NCBI GenBank assembly: GCA_029204225.1
Contig: CM055093.1
Coordinates: forward strand, 32,253,777 to 32,317,776
Length of the DNA: 64,000 nt
Origin: Diphasiastrum complanatum
Taxonomy: Eukaryota > Streptophyta > Lycopodiopsida > Lycopodiales > Lycopodiaceae
Reading direction: 5' to 3'
Below the pieces are notes generated by a model. That model was given only the letters and a program-made list of their open reading frames with translations, was not told where the DNA came from and did not search any database. Positions 22,290 to 34,600 of the stretch are shown piece by piece. Every line of letters starts with the position of its first letter. The first letter of the stretch is position 1. Both the position numbers and the translations under genes were made by a program.

Positions 22290-23288
22290 TAGAAAAAGGA
22301 TGGTAACCTTTTTAAACTTCTTCAAGTTCTATTAAGATCACCAATAAAAAAAAAAATTGGGGAAGATTATTAGCTTTCCTAGTGGTAGGAAGCTTGTAGT
22401 TGGAGTACCCAATTAGTCTATTCTTCTTAAGAAAAGAGTAGTGATCCTTATAGAATTGTTTAGGGGCTGATTTTTTATTATGTTAGAGAAGTTTTAAAGT
22501 GGGCTTTGGGTTTTTGAAAGTTCTGAAAAAAGATTTGTGGGATGATTAGAGGAAGTCTTCCTCTACATACACAAACTTTTTTTTACAAAAAGATTGATTC
22601 TAGCTATGTGTTTTGATCAAAACTAGTGTTTTTTTTGCATAAATGAAGTGTTTGAAGTTCTGATTTTCATTTTGAAGTTCTATTTCTCAAACCTGAAAAT
22701 CTGAAAAGTGAAGTTTTCATCCAAACTTCATTAATTACACCTTTCTATCTCCTAGTTTCATGAAGATGGCGATGTAGGAAAGGAATGGTAGTGTAACTTT
22801 GTGTATAAAACAAATTTTGAGATTCTATTTTTTGTCATTATGAAGTTCTGATTTTCAGACCTGTAAATCTGAAAATTAGATCTGAAACTTGAAGTTTTTG
22901 TAAAGCTTCATTAATTTTCCTTTTCTAGACACTAGTTACATGGATTTGGAGATCTAGAATAGTGAGAAATGCGAAAATTTTGGTTTCTTTTGTAATGACA
23001 AATAGAAATAGAATTGGATTGGGATCTTTATGTAAACCTTAGCTTGGAATTAGTTAGTTTAAGTTTACATAAAGATTTGGTTTTCATTTTTTATTTGGAT
23101 TAAGGCAAAGGTAGCTTGTTGTAGTTGTTCTCTTAAGCTTGGATTGAGCTTGCAAACAATAAGATTGAATGAGTAGAAGTAAAATGCTTTTTATTTGCAT
23201 TGGATGTAAGAATTAAAGCATTTCTATCATTTTAATTTAAGCCCTTGTTGTTATATTTGCATAATAGGAAAACACACAGGCAACACCA
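22290..23288 (+). other. Leader of gypsy G3, no coding sequence seen
   Basis: This is about 1 kb of AT-rich sequence between the PBS and the first gag ATG. The phrase gaagttctgattttcat and the group cctgaaaatctgaaa each occur twice (near 22,660-22,700 and 22,845-22,875), a weak internal duplication. No ORF or RNA gene was recognised. Confidence 0.6.
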
Positions 23289-25412
23289 ATGGATCAAACC
23301 GATGATAACCCAACTTTTGATTTATCAAACCCATCCAATGTGGCACAAGCTCTTGAACATTTATATCAACAAATTCAAACCACTAATAAACAACTTCTTG
23401 AAACTAATCAAAGGACCAAGACTTGGAGTCCAAGTTAGCCAACCAGAAGAAGCATGTAGTTCCACCTCCCATAAAATTGTTTAAGGGAGAGAAGAAAGAT
23501 AGGAACTTGCAAGTGGTAAGTTCATGGCTTAATGTTTGGAACAAATACTTTGGCATGAACCAAGTCCCAAAATGTGAAAAGTTATCCACTGTTACTATGT
23601 TCCTTGAGGGAAGAGCTTTAGTATGGTGGGATGACCTAGTTGAAAAGTCAATCAACCTTGTACATGGAAAGATTTTTGCATAGTATTTAGGGAATACTTT
23701 CTACCACTGTTAGATGACTATGAACACTTTCAAAAGTTGAGTCATATAACAATGAATAAAGGTTTGGAACAGTTTATTCAGGATTTTCATTAGTACTTGA
23801 ATCCACTTTATAGTGACATTCCACCCAAAGTACAAATGTTAATGTTTATTGATGGGTTACCAAAAGATTATCAAGTGGATGTTCATAGGAACCATTCAAA
23901 AACCCTTGAGGATGCTATTAGCGCTGCAAAGGCTTTTGATGACACACCTAAGCCACCTAGGGGTCAACAACCTAATGAGCAGAAAAAAGTTTTTCAATCT
24001 AAGAGGAAGGATAGGGAAAATGTTAGTGAAACACATCCCAATTCCAATAATCCTAAGAAAACAAAGAAAAACTTTAAAAACAATCAGGGTCGCATTGATA
24101 AGGCTGAAGCTCGTAAGAAGAACTTGTGCTTCAAGTGCAATGGCGAGGGTCACCTTGCACGAGATTGCGTCAAAAAACCAGCTTCTACCTCAGGTAATCT
24201 ATCTCGAAGAAATGAGATGGATGTTTATTTCCTTAGTTATTTAGTCTTTGGTCCTAATGACCTTATTTGCATTAAAGGTAAAGTTAAAGATCAAGTTGTT
24301 AATGTCCTTTTTGACACAGGATCCACTCATAACTTTATTAATGTAAATTTGGTGCAAACGCTAAACCTTCCTATTAGAAAAAGTGAGAAAAAATATTGTG
24401 TGACAATGGCATTAGGAATGAATTCTGCGTTTATGGATTATGTTGTTCCTGATTTAGAATTGCACATACAATACTACTCTGAAAAAATAGAATTCCATGT
24501 TGTTGCATTAGCAAATGTGGATATTGTTCTCGGGCAACAATGGCATTTTGATAAGAATAAGTCATTGAAAATCGATTTTGTTGAAAAATCTTTATCTTTT
24601 ATGCATGAGAATTCTTTAATTAAGATCATGGCTAGTTTGTTGACACTGAAAATGTTAACCCTTATTAAAATTTATTTATGTTTTCATAATGATATGATTT
24701 GTCTCAACGATGAAGAACTTAACATAAATGCCATGTGTATACCCAGGGAGAACACTACAGAATTTGAAGCCTATAATGAACTTAGGCAGGAATTCAATGA
24801 TGGTTTTTTAGACCTTCCTGTAGGTTTATCACCAGAAAGGACAATTGATCATAAAATTGGACTAATACTTGGAGCAATTTCAATTGCACAACGTCCTTAT
24901 AGGATGAGTGCATCGGAAGAGGCTGAGGTAAGTAAACAATTACATGATTACCTGAAAAAAGAGGTGGGTACAACCTAGTAAGTCTCCTTGGGCATCACCA
25001 GTGGTTCTGGTTGCCAAGAAGGATGGGACTATAAGATTTTGCGTGGACTATAAGAAATTGAACAAGGTAACCGTTAAGAATAAATATCCACTACCGTGGA
25101 TGGATGATCTAATAGACTATCTTGGTGGTGCTGGGTACTTTTCCAAGATAGATCTAAGATCGAGTTATCATCAGATATGAACTAAGGCAGAAGATATACC
25201 AAAAACCGGGTTTTGAACTCGCTTTGGTCACTACGAATTTATGGTGTTGCCTTTTGGTTTGACCAATGCACCGGCAACTTTCCAACAGATGATGAACGAA
25301 TTGTTCAGACCATATTTGGAAAGATTCATAGTGGTCTTCTTAGATGATGTCCTAGTGTTCAATAAGACATTGGCGGAACATAAAGAGCATCTTAGGATTG
25401 TCTTGGACATTT
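23289..25412 (+). pseudogene. Gypsy G3 gag, protease and truncated RT
   Basis: Gag starts at ATG 23,289 (MDQTDDNPTF) and changes frame near 23,430. It has a retrotransposon-gag core (VSSWLNVWNKYFG, FLEGRALVWWDDLVE) with several stops near 23,680-23,800. The CCHC knuckle CFKCNGEGHLARDC is at about 24,127. The protease shows VLFDTGSTHNFI near 24,305 and DIVLGQQW near 24,525. RT starts in another frame after 24,978: [32 protein letters not shown] (motif A), [15 protein letters not shown] and VFLDDVLVF (motif C, about 25,335). Similarity ends abruptly after EHLRIVLDI at about 25,412. RNase H, integrase and the 3' LTR are missing. The motifs resemble chromovirus-type gypsy elements, but the chromodomain region is absent. 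Confidence 0.85.
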
Positions 25413-28400
25413 AGAACATAAATCATTGTGCAAATATGAAATGAAAGCGATTCTCATCGGGCAAATGAGTTATTCTCTTCCCAACAACTCATCAGCCATT
25501 GAACATGTGTCCCCTTTCTACAATGTATCAGACATTAAAACGACTTCTAGATGGTTGCATTGAGTCATCTTTCACTTGCTTCTAATGCTTACTCAATTAG
25601 TCCAAAAATTCAATTATACAAAGATTTCATCTTTGGTGTTGAAGATAAATTCTTTTCTTTTCAAATAAGTCATGCATTGTGCGTGCTTCAGCCTATTCTA
25701 TTGATTTTATTAGTAACATCAAAAGCAATCTAGTTATTTGTCATCCATTGTCATAATCTTCTTTTATATGCTACTATTCTAACAAAACCTAATGAACGAT
25801 GTGCATTACACTCCTTGGTTTATAGTTCATAATGCTACTTTGAAATTTAATCCTTCAGCATCAAGGATGTTAGGAGAGATTTCCACAAGTACACTCTCGT
25901 ACATAATTTTGTAGTCTTGCTTGACAAGTCCTTAGCCGTAGTATTTCACAAAAATTTCAACAATATATATTCTTGGTTGCATGCATTTACCCATAAATAC
26001 AATCTACTTGTTTATAATACAATTATGCACTTTCAAATCCAAGACAATTTACAATAGGTCGTTTGACTTTCGACGACAATTTTAAGTAACTGGTCTTTGC
26101 ATGCATAAAAGTGCAATCTATCATCCCTCAAGATTTGGAAGTACTAATAGTTTATAAATTGGTAGCACATTCTTTTCAAATGTGCATTGGTAGCAATGCT
26201 TTCACTATATTAGTTGATTGTTGTGAAGCTAATATTTGCTTTTATGTATCTTAGGCTATCTTTATGCATATCAATGTTTTGTCTAGAGACGTGCAATCTT
26301 CAACCCTATGGAGTTCACCCACAAAATCTTCGACCATCACCTTCATCATGCATAGCATGATCAAGACATTAAGAGATCCCTACTCATTTCGTCATTGTCC
26401 AAGCGTAAGTGTCAATCACATAAACAAACATATGCCCACATTAGCTTACATTTGTACAAAGACCAACTTACCCAATTTATATCACTTCTCTGAATGTGAA
26501 GGGCAAACTCAACCGCAACAAAGGCTAGCAGTAATGGAGCAAAGTCCATCAAACTAAGTCCCTACTTCGTTGGTGGAAAATAAGAAAATTTTAAACTTCA
26601 TCATTTCAGCTTGCTCAAAGCTTACTAGGAAATGTAGTTAATAGACAAAATAAACCAGCACAAACTCATTTGTATTGATTTGAATTGACTCTCAAGCTTT
26701 ATAGACAAAATATTTGTTTTATTTGAGTTTAAAGTAGGTGTAGTTGAACAATGAAATCATCCAAAGAATAACTTCGTTCAAACACAAATTCGTGTGAAAG
26801 TTCCACACCACATTCGACACACTTTTCACTATCAGTATCATGTTGACAAGTGAGAATTTGTTACGCTCGCATAGAAAATCCACGTTAGTTTAGACTTCTG
26901 AATAGTACATAGATCAACAAGGCTATTTAGAATGTCTATCAATAGGCGTGAGAAACATTTTCCACAATTTAATTTTTAAATGGCTGGTAACAACCTCGAT
27001 AGATACAAGGAGCACGGCCAACGAAGTTGAGGTTCCAACCCATAAGCAAACAAACAATTTAATGCCCACATGGGCTGATGCTAGTGAACTTCCAATTGAG
27101 CCTGAACATGACATGGAAGCTCAAAGCCCTAGATAAACGATTGAAAGAGAGACAGTATAAATTGTTCAAATTATAAAGAACATGTACACACACTAATGAA
27201 AAACACTACTACTCTCCCCGTGACATGATGACTTCATCAATCAATAATCTTTTTGGATTTTACAAGGATAAAGACCAGCCATACTTCATTCAAAACCATA
27301 GGCACACTACGAAGTCCTTGATGTTCACCCATACTTGTGAACTTACTTCAACCCTTAACAAGCCATAGTTCAGAAAAAAATGCCAGCTTCCTACTCCCTT
27401 GCATAAGTACTACATTGATTTCAAACTCTTCTCTAAGGACAGCGGTAAGTGGTAACTGTCTGTCATTTCATAGATACCAATTTGAAGCGTTTGAAAATCT
27501 GTTCTCTATGCTTCTAACATCAGTAAGAGAAAACGAGATGTTTATGCTCTAGATCACTCAGCTCCTGGACAGCATTAATTGGCTAAGTAACACAAAGTAA
27601 AACCACCAAATAGTTGCAGTGCATCTATAGTAAATATAAAGGATTGCAAAGTTTTCACAACAGATCCCATAGAGAACTATGGATTGGGATACAAGTTTGA
27701 TTGATAACCAATCACCTATCATAACCCAAACACAATGTCATAAATGTGCTATGTATAAGTCCACTCACAACGTCTCAAAAGACCAACTCTATCAAGCATA
27801 GCACGGACCATATGCCATCACATCGCCATGGTTGGAATATACTTGGATCATATGGGAGACCATAAAGCAATGATTATGCAATGTCTACAGAATACACTTG
27901 ATACATTTATTCAAGAATGATCCAACTCTCTAAAGATGCTTGAGAAGAGTGGCATGTGCATTGTAAACTCAAAATACATTGACAGAAATTTAAGATTGAA
28001 AATGTGGCTCTAGAAGCTAAATGTTGTAATCAGGAAAAAAGGAGAGCCAACCTTCATCACTTGAATTACTGAGATGGCACACATACAATTGTGGCCTTTT
28101 TTGAAGAATAGATTTACTTCTTATCTTGCAAACATCAACTAACTGAGACACAAATCTGCACCAACATTCTTCTAACATAGAAATAAACACAAAGCGTGTG
28201 AATTTATTTATCTTCTATATCCATGACATCAGACAAAGTCCAACGATAACCATCAAACAATGACCATACAGCACTAAACAAAATCTAGTATAACTTCAGC
28301 TCACACAAATGAAAAGATAGCTGCAAGGAGAATTTAGCAAGTTATAATCGGCCACTATCACCATGCCCAATGATAAAAGAATACAGTGAAGCAATGACTG

Positions 28401-28676
28401 GAAGTCTGGCAAGATTAACCTGCAGTCTTTAGTTTACCACAAGTAACATTCTATTATTCTATTGTCAGTGATGACTTTTACTATGTATACCAGTCACCTT
28501 GAGTGAAAAGCCATTAAATCAGCATTTCTCAACTGTCAATGTCTGAACATGTTTTGAGACCAACCCACTTCACCTGACGGAGATAACATAGGTACGTTTG
28601 TCCATTTGACAGCTCCTACAAAAATTTCTACTCTGTTCAATCAAAGCTGTTACAAGGTTATGGCAGGTACCAAGAT
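25413..28676. other. Intergenic AT-rich DNA, no gene recognised
   Basis: Only short, unsupported ORFs are present on either strand. I found no domain, tRNA or LTR pair. The part nearest 28,676 should contain the 3' untranslated region of the CUE gene transcribed on the minus strand. No clear AATAAA signal was located. Confidence 0.5.
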
Positions 28677-31600
28677 TCAAAAGACATCAGGATGAAAGCG
28701 ACCTGGAATTGAGGTTCCTTCTTGAGCTTTACGAAGATGCAAGGTCAGTGCATAATTGTTTATCTGCATGGACGATACATTATCGATGAGGGGTCAAATC
28801 TTCAATTTATGCTATCAATCCATTAATCATTTGACAGGATAACATCATTTGATAGTTCAGAGATCCTTCAAATTACCTTAAACATCCATTTGAGATTCAC
28901 CAGAAATATAACAAAGCAATCTCATCCCTCTAAATGTGCAAAATTATTGTCACTGACACTCTTGTGAATGTCGAAACACATATAAGTTAACTATCCAAAA
29001 TCCAAAATAAAATAAACTAGTAATCCCATGTACTAGAAATTGATCACTGCACCAAGAATACAAGGAGCAAGAAATAGACACCTCGAGAGTGTGAAGTTGT
29101 TCCTGATACTGAGTAAGAAGCTGCTTCAGCTGCTGTAGCTCCTGGGACTTTGCAGCATGATCTAATTGCCGCTCATGTTGTATAGCAACGGCACGTTTCA
29201 GTATTTGATTATCTCGAAGCATAGCTTGCAACTGCTCTTTAAGAGATCCATTTTCCTGAAGTTCATGAGAATAGAGATGAGAAACAAAAGGCATAGTTCA
29301 ATCATGAATAGTCAGTCATTTCACTCTATGAACGCTCTTTACGTTTGGATCTTGACATCATCTCTTACCTTTTGGAGAGCCTCGAGCACAGCACCTGCTC
29401 TGCAGGAAAGAGTCTTCTCAAATGCCTCCAAAGCTCTTGTGGCACGATTTCGGGCATCATCAAGGTCAGAAGCATGCATCATTTCTCGGACAAGGTGCTC
29501 TACCCATTCTGTTCCCTCAACTGCCACAGTTGGTGATGTTTCATTCGATAAGGTGTTTTCCAAACCTGTTGACTGGGAGATCGAAGGCTGACCAGAATCA
29601 CCTGATGAAGAGAAGACCAGTCTATTTCAATAAAACTATATGATAATTAGGAACCAAAATAAAGTTCCAAACTTTATCCCAGTGATGTGATAAAGAAAAA
29701 TATAAACAGTGCAACATCTTGAAAGTTAGCACATGTGGATCAGAGATTTTTGAACCTGCTGACTTGAGGCATCCTTAAGTTTTGATGCCATAATTGAAAG
29801 CATGCCATCATAAACAGCTCAGAAGGCTCAAACAGATTTAATGCTTCAACAATTCAAAATTAAGAGCTCTTCAAATGAACTTGAGAGAACATCAAAGTTG
29901 TGGCATCATCTTACTTGTAGGTAATGGATCAGTAGCATGCAGCGCAGGTTGTGAATCAGATGTGCTGGACAGGCGCAAACAGCTCAGACTCTTGATAGCA
30001 GATTCCAAGTTGTTGCCACATGACTCCAGTACTTTTTCCACTAGCTGAATGTAGATATGCCCATAATGCAGGAACATGCAGATAAAACGGATTCAAAACC
30101 AGCATTACAAGTAAAACGCTAAGATTAAAGATTCCAGAAAAGCAAACACAAGGATATACTGCAGCCCAAACCACACAAATAATACATACGATAAAAAGAT
30201 TTTAACTGTCATTACAGAGTACTGAAAGCAAAAATTCAAGAGCAGTAGAGCATCTTCAGATATATTCTTAAATGATCTACATCTTCAGATATATCCTTAA
30301 AAGGACATGAACCTTAATGAAACACCCAACTAACTCTTGAAGATGTAAAAATAGCAAACTAGCCACTGCCATGCACTCTCAAATATATAAATTAACCACA
30401 GAGGCAAACAGAAAGATACAATCTTCTTATCAATGTGCAGCTAAACTTGACTAGCTCACAATAGAGGGCCAGTTTACTGCAATTTGAAAAACTATCTAGT
30501 GCTGTACTGCATTGAGAATCGCATGTACCATTTTGGCTTGTACAGTTTAAGAAATTTGAAGGTTAAGCATATAAATGTAAACTTGTGAATGAGCTTAGGA
30601 CTCTTACAAAAAAGTCTTCTTTCTGATGAAAATAGGTTCACTAACAGCTGAACTTATAGAACACAGACCAACCAGTATGATCTAAGGCTAGAAACTAAAG
30701 TGGTACACACGATTCTCAATACAAGTCAGTGCTAGATACTTTTCCAAATTGCAGTACATAATCAACAATTCCTGTCAGACTTGAGATTGATAACAATTGT
30801 AAGAAGAAAAAACTAACAAAAATACAATTGTAACTCTAAAAACTTAACCAAAAAAAGGTGTTCATGTAGCAGACCCACCACAATCTCAAATAGACCAACT
30901 GTTATAAGTGATCCATATACTGCACTTACTTGATGTGGCAAGGACTAGAGAATTGGTCATACAATGAGCACATAACAACTTACCACATTTTAAATTCCTA
31001 GACTCTATATAAATCGCTTTGACAATTTGGTCACTCCCACAGATGTATACATGCAGCAGAGGCATGGTGCACTGGATTATTGTCTTCCGAATGAGCCAAT
31101 TTCTCGTGCTTCCAGACCTCTAAGCTCTCACGTATGATCCAACCCTCAAGTTCACATCACATACATCGCAAATTCATCGGGGTTGGCTCAGTTGGTTAGC
31201 TTGATCCAAACTTTCTTTGGTCCCAAGTTCCAGGCCCACTTGGAAACCAAGATGCATAATCATCGCAGAGTTTGCAGTCCCTCCTGTCCATCTCGAGCCT
31301 ATTTTTCAGGCTTACTACATATATCCAAAGGATGACCTAGATGAGCTCCTCAGTTTGTGATTCTCAAGTACCTATGGCATGCACTTTCATCCTCTATGGC
31401 ACTTGCAGAGCAGGGTCATCAGTCCTCTTGGTATGCACAGGTTTCCTGGTTGCTCGTCACATTGGATATCTCCAAACAAAATTTAAAATTGAAACTCATG
31501 GAATCGTGTCATAAAGGAATGTCTATGTTCCCACAATATTGTATATAGTTGCCCCAAACTGCAGCCATGAGAACAAATTTGTTGTTCTCATTTGACATTT

Positions 31601-34600
31601 ATAGTCTACATGTCACACACAGACCACTGACAGGTCGCACAAGCCACTGGCACCTCAACCTGAGCAGCAGTAGTGGTACGGACTTGATGAACCATTTATG
31701 GATGTATTTGCCCTTCGCATCTTCGGCATCGCGAACTTTTCGGTGGGTTTCTACAACAATGCGGACGAAACGAGTCCACAATGTGTTGCACGTTGTGGAT
31801 TGCGAGCATCTATGGGATATATTAGCATGTCTTGAGCCATTTATTGTCGATACTACGTTATATTCCTAGTCTAGATAGTTAGCTTGGGATATAATCGCAT
31901 GTTTCGATTCACCTCTTGCTTGGCAGTTCCTAGTCTATTGTGTTGGCTTGGCTTATCTACATATGGAAGTTTGAACTACTATTACAGTCAAGTGGCATTT
32001 CTGGTCTAAACGATTGGCATAATGTCTACTTGTACCCACCGGAGTTATTATGGTGTTCTTCTGACATGATATTCATGTTTGGCAATCGAGAAGATTCCTT
32101 GGGATTGATCAATATGCACCAAGCAAGCTGATGCTACTTTCATATTATTGTTTCAGATAATAAGATAAACCTGGCCACTTTCTCTTCATTTTGAGCAAAG
32201 TTCCATTGTATTCACTACGTACAGCTCTAATTGTTGCTTCGGGTTTATGGCATTCATGGTTATGTGCTTTTGTATGGCAAACATAGTTCCTATAAATGTC
32301 ACGGACCATGTCATCTATTCTCACTTTCACTTGATAATCCTAGCTTTTGCACTTTTCCCGGAAGGTACTTCTATGCCTGATCATCTATGAAAAATCTTAC
32401 CTTTCATAATTGGGTCAAAATGTTTGGGTGTACTTCAATTATCCACAGTTGCATTGCTCAATATTTAATTGTAGTGAAAATCACTATGAGTTATTGTAAC
32501 GATCCAAATAAGGATTATTATGAAGTTACATAGACTATTTCACTCTGCAAACATAGTTTTCAAGCTTTTCAAAAATCGGCTGTTTCAGAATCAGTGGAAT
32601 TAGCTTTTCAAGTGGCAAAGGAGAGAATTACATCACGAAACATTGCCCCTTAAAACTCTCTGTCCATCACAATACGTTCATGAGAGGGAGATCTTTTGCT
32701 CTGAATCTCAAGCTACATCTCAGGCCAACAATGCGCATACAAAAAGATCAACATGTATTGTTCCTAAGAGAGGGAGATGGAACGATGTGAACTGCACTGG
32801 TGATTTGATTGCTCAGTATAATAGGCAATCACGACACAACATACATTCAGCACCTCAAGGAAAGCTATGATCCTTACAGAGAGGAAATCTTCAGAGCAAA
32901 CTGATAAAAGCAAACATGCAAATTTGCATGCAAATGTTTGAGCTTTGAATTGGGAGAGAAAAGGAATCCTCTTGCCATCACTCTTGCGAGCACTACAAAG
33001 AAAAAAACTAGAAATGGAGTTATCCCCCTGAAACAATGAGAGAAACGAGGGCTTCAATTATCACACGTGCCCAACTACAAGTAGGACAGATCTCCTCCAT
33101 CACTTGTTGGGAATGCTCATGATTACCAAGGGAAATAAGGACTTTTTCATGTACAGACAAATTGTAAATTCAGCACCCGAATGAAGGCTATGGAGATGGA
33201 GTTCCACTTAAAGAATGAGCCCGTCATTCTCTTCATGTCAGTAAGCTATTATAGATAGATTCAAAGTTTAGGTAAATTTCATTGTCTTATAAAGTCCCTA
33301 GCTTTAGACTACCATTTATGGTCCACTTTGTCACCAAACTCTGATTCCCCATCCTGAACTCTATACTTGATGAGAATATTATCCAATAAGTAAACAATAC
33401 ATTTGTCTACTTTGAGCAATCAATGCTTTCAATACAGTAGACACTACATTTGTCTACCTTGGGCAATCAGAACATCTGACTACCCTAAGCAATCAGTATG
33501 TTCAACTTGTTGGAATCCCTCTCTCGTCAATGAACTTGATCTTTGTTTTTTGCAAACTTTCTTGGTTCTCCATGTATTTGAATGACTTTTGTTATACGAT
33601 TGATGTGTTTATTGTCATCTAGCATAGTTATGATGCCAGACAAGATGATCTACAGGCTATCACATGGTATGAAAGCCTAAAGAAATCCTTGAATAAGTAC
33701 CTCAATCTTGAAAGTGGGTGATCTACTATAACAAATCTTTTCAGATTGCAATTGGTACTAATGGAGAGCTATCGTTATGAGGATGAGAACCATAGCAAAT
33801 AGAGTGGATTCTAAGCAATTTTTCAAAAGTTGTGGAGAGTAGTAGGGTGCATTTTCTGTAGAGAGATCCTGTGAAGGTGTCAAGTGGATCTTGGACAAGG
33901 GCCAGGACAGCCATAGTGTGTGATAGTTTGAAAGTTACAAGTTGAGGGGTATAGTTGGGGCCCAAACCCTAGTTCACCTTTCACTTTTCTGAATCTAATC
34001 ATGTCCAATCTTTCTGTTTAATGAAGCTAGCAAGGTAGATGGTACTACCTATAGTGTTGTTCCCCTTTGAAATTTGATCTCAAAGACTATATGACAGGAT
34101 TATCAATCTCTAATTGAAGGACAACATCATCCCCCACATTAAAGAAGACTAGATCGAGCTTGGGCAATTCTCAAATCCATGTTTGAGACTACCAAAGTTC
34201 TTTAAATAAAGAAAAGCTTGATTCTCTCAAAATGGATGTGGTCAACTAGATCATTGATCATCTCGGAAAGATCTAGGATCTTAAAAACCACCTTGCTAAC
34301 ATGGTTTTGGTCCCATTGGTTTTCTTGTCAAATGCTTTTCAAAATTATGTGATGATGACTTTTGCTAGAAAAAGAATACCTAAATTTAAAGGATTGTATG
34401 GTTTTCTGAAACAAGAGGAGATGAGAAAAATGAACCTCTCGCAAATGGAGGATTTTCAGGAGCATACCTTTGCTTCTAAGAAGAAGCAATTGTTTGCCAA
34501 GGATAAGAAGATAAAGGCAAAACAATATCAATAACTGACTGAGGAAAGTGACCACTAGTCACCATACACAGCTTCTCCTCTTGAAATTGCATTCTCTAGA

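Noticed and set aside
26264-27552. Plus-strand ORFs of 60-97 codons in the intergenic region
   Set aside because: No domain, no homologous neighbour, no splice-consistent linkage; compatible with chance in AT-rich DNA.
31156-31240. A tRNA gene
   Set aside because: The A box is good but the B box is poor and no acceptor or anticodon arms fold; recorded only as SINE-like.
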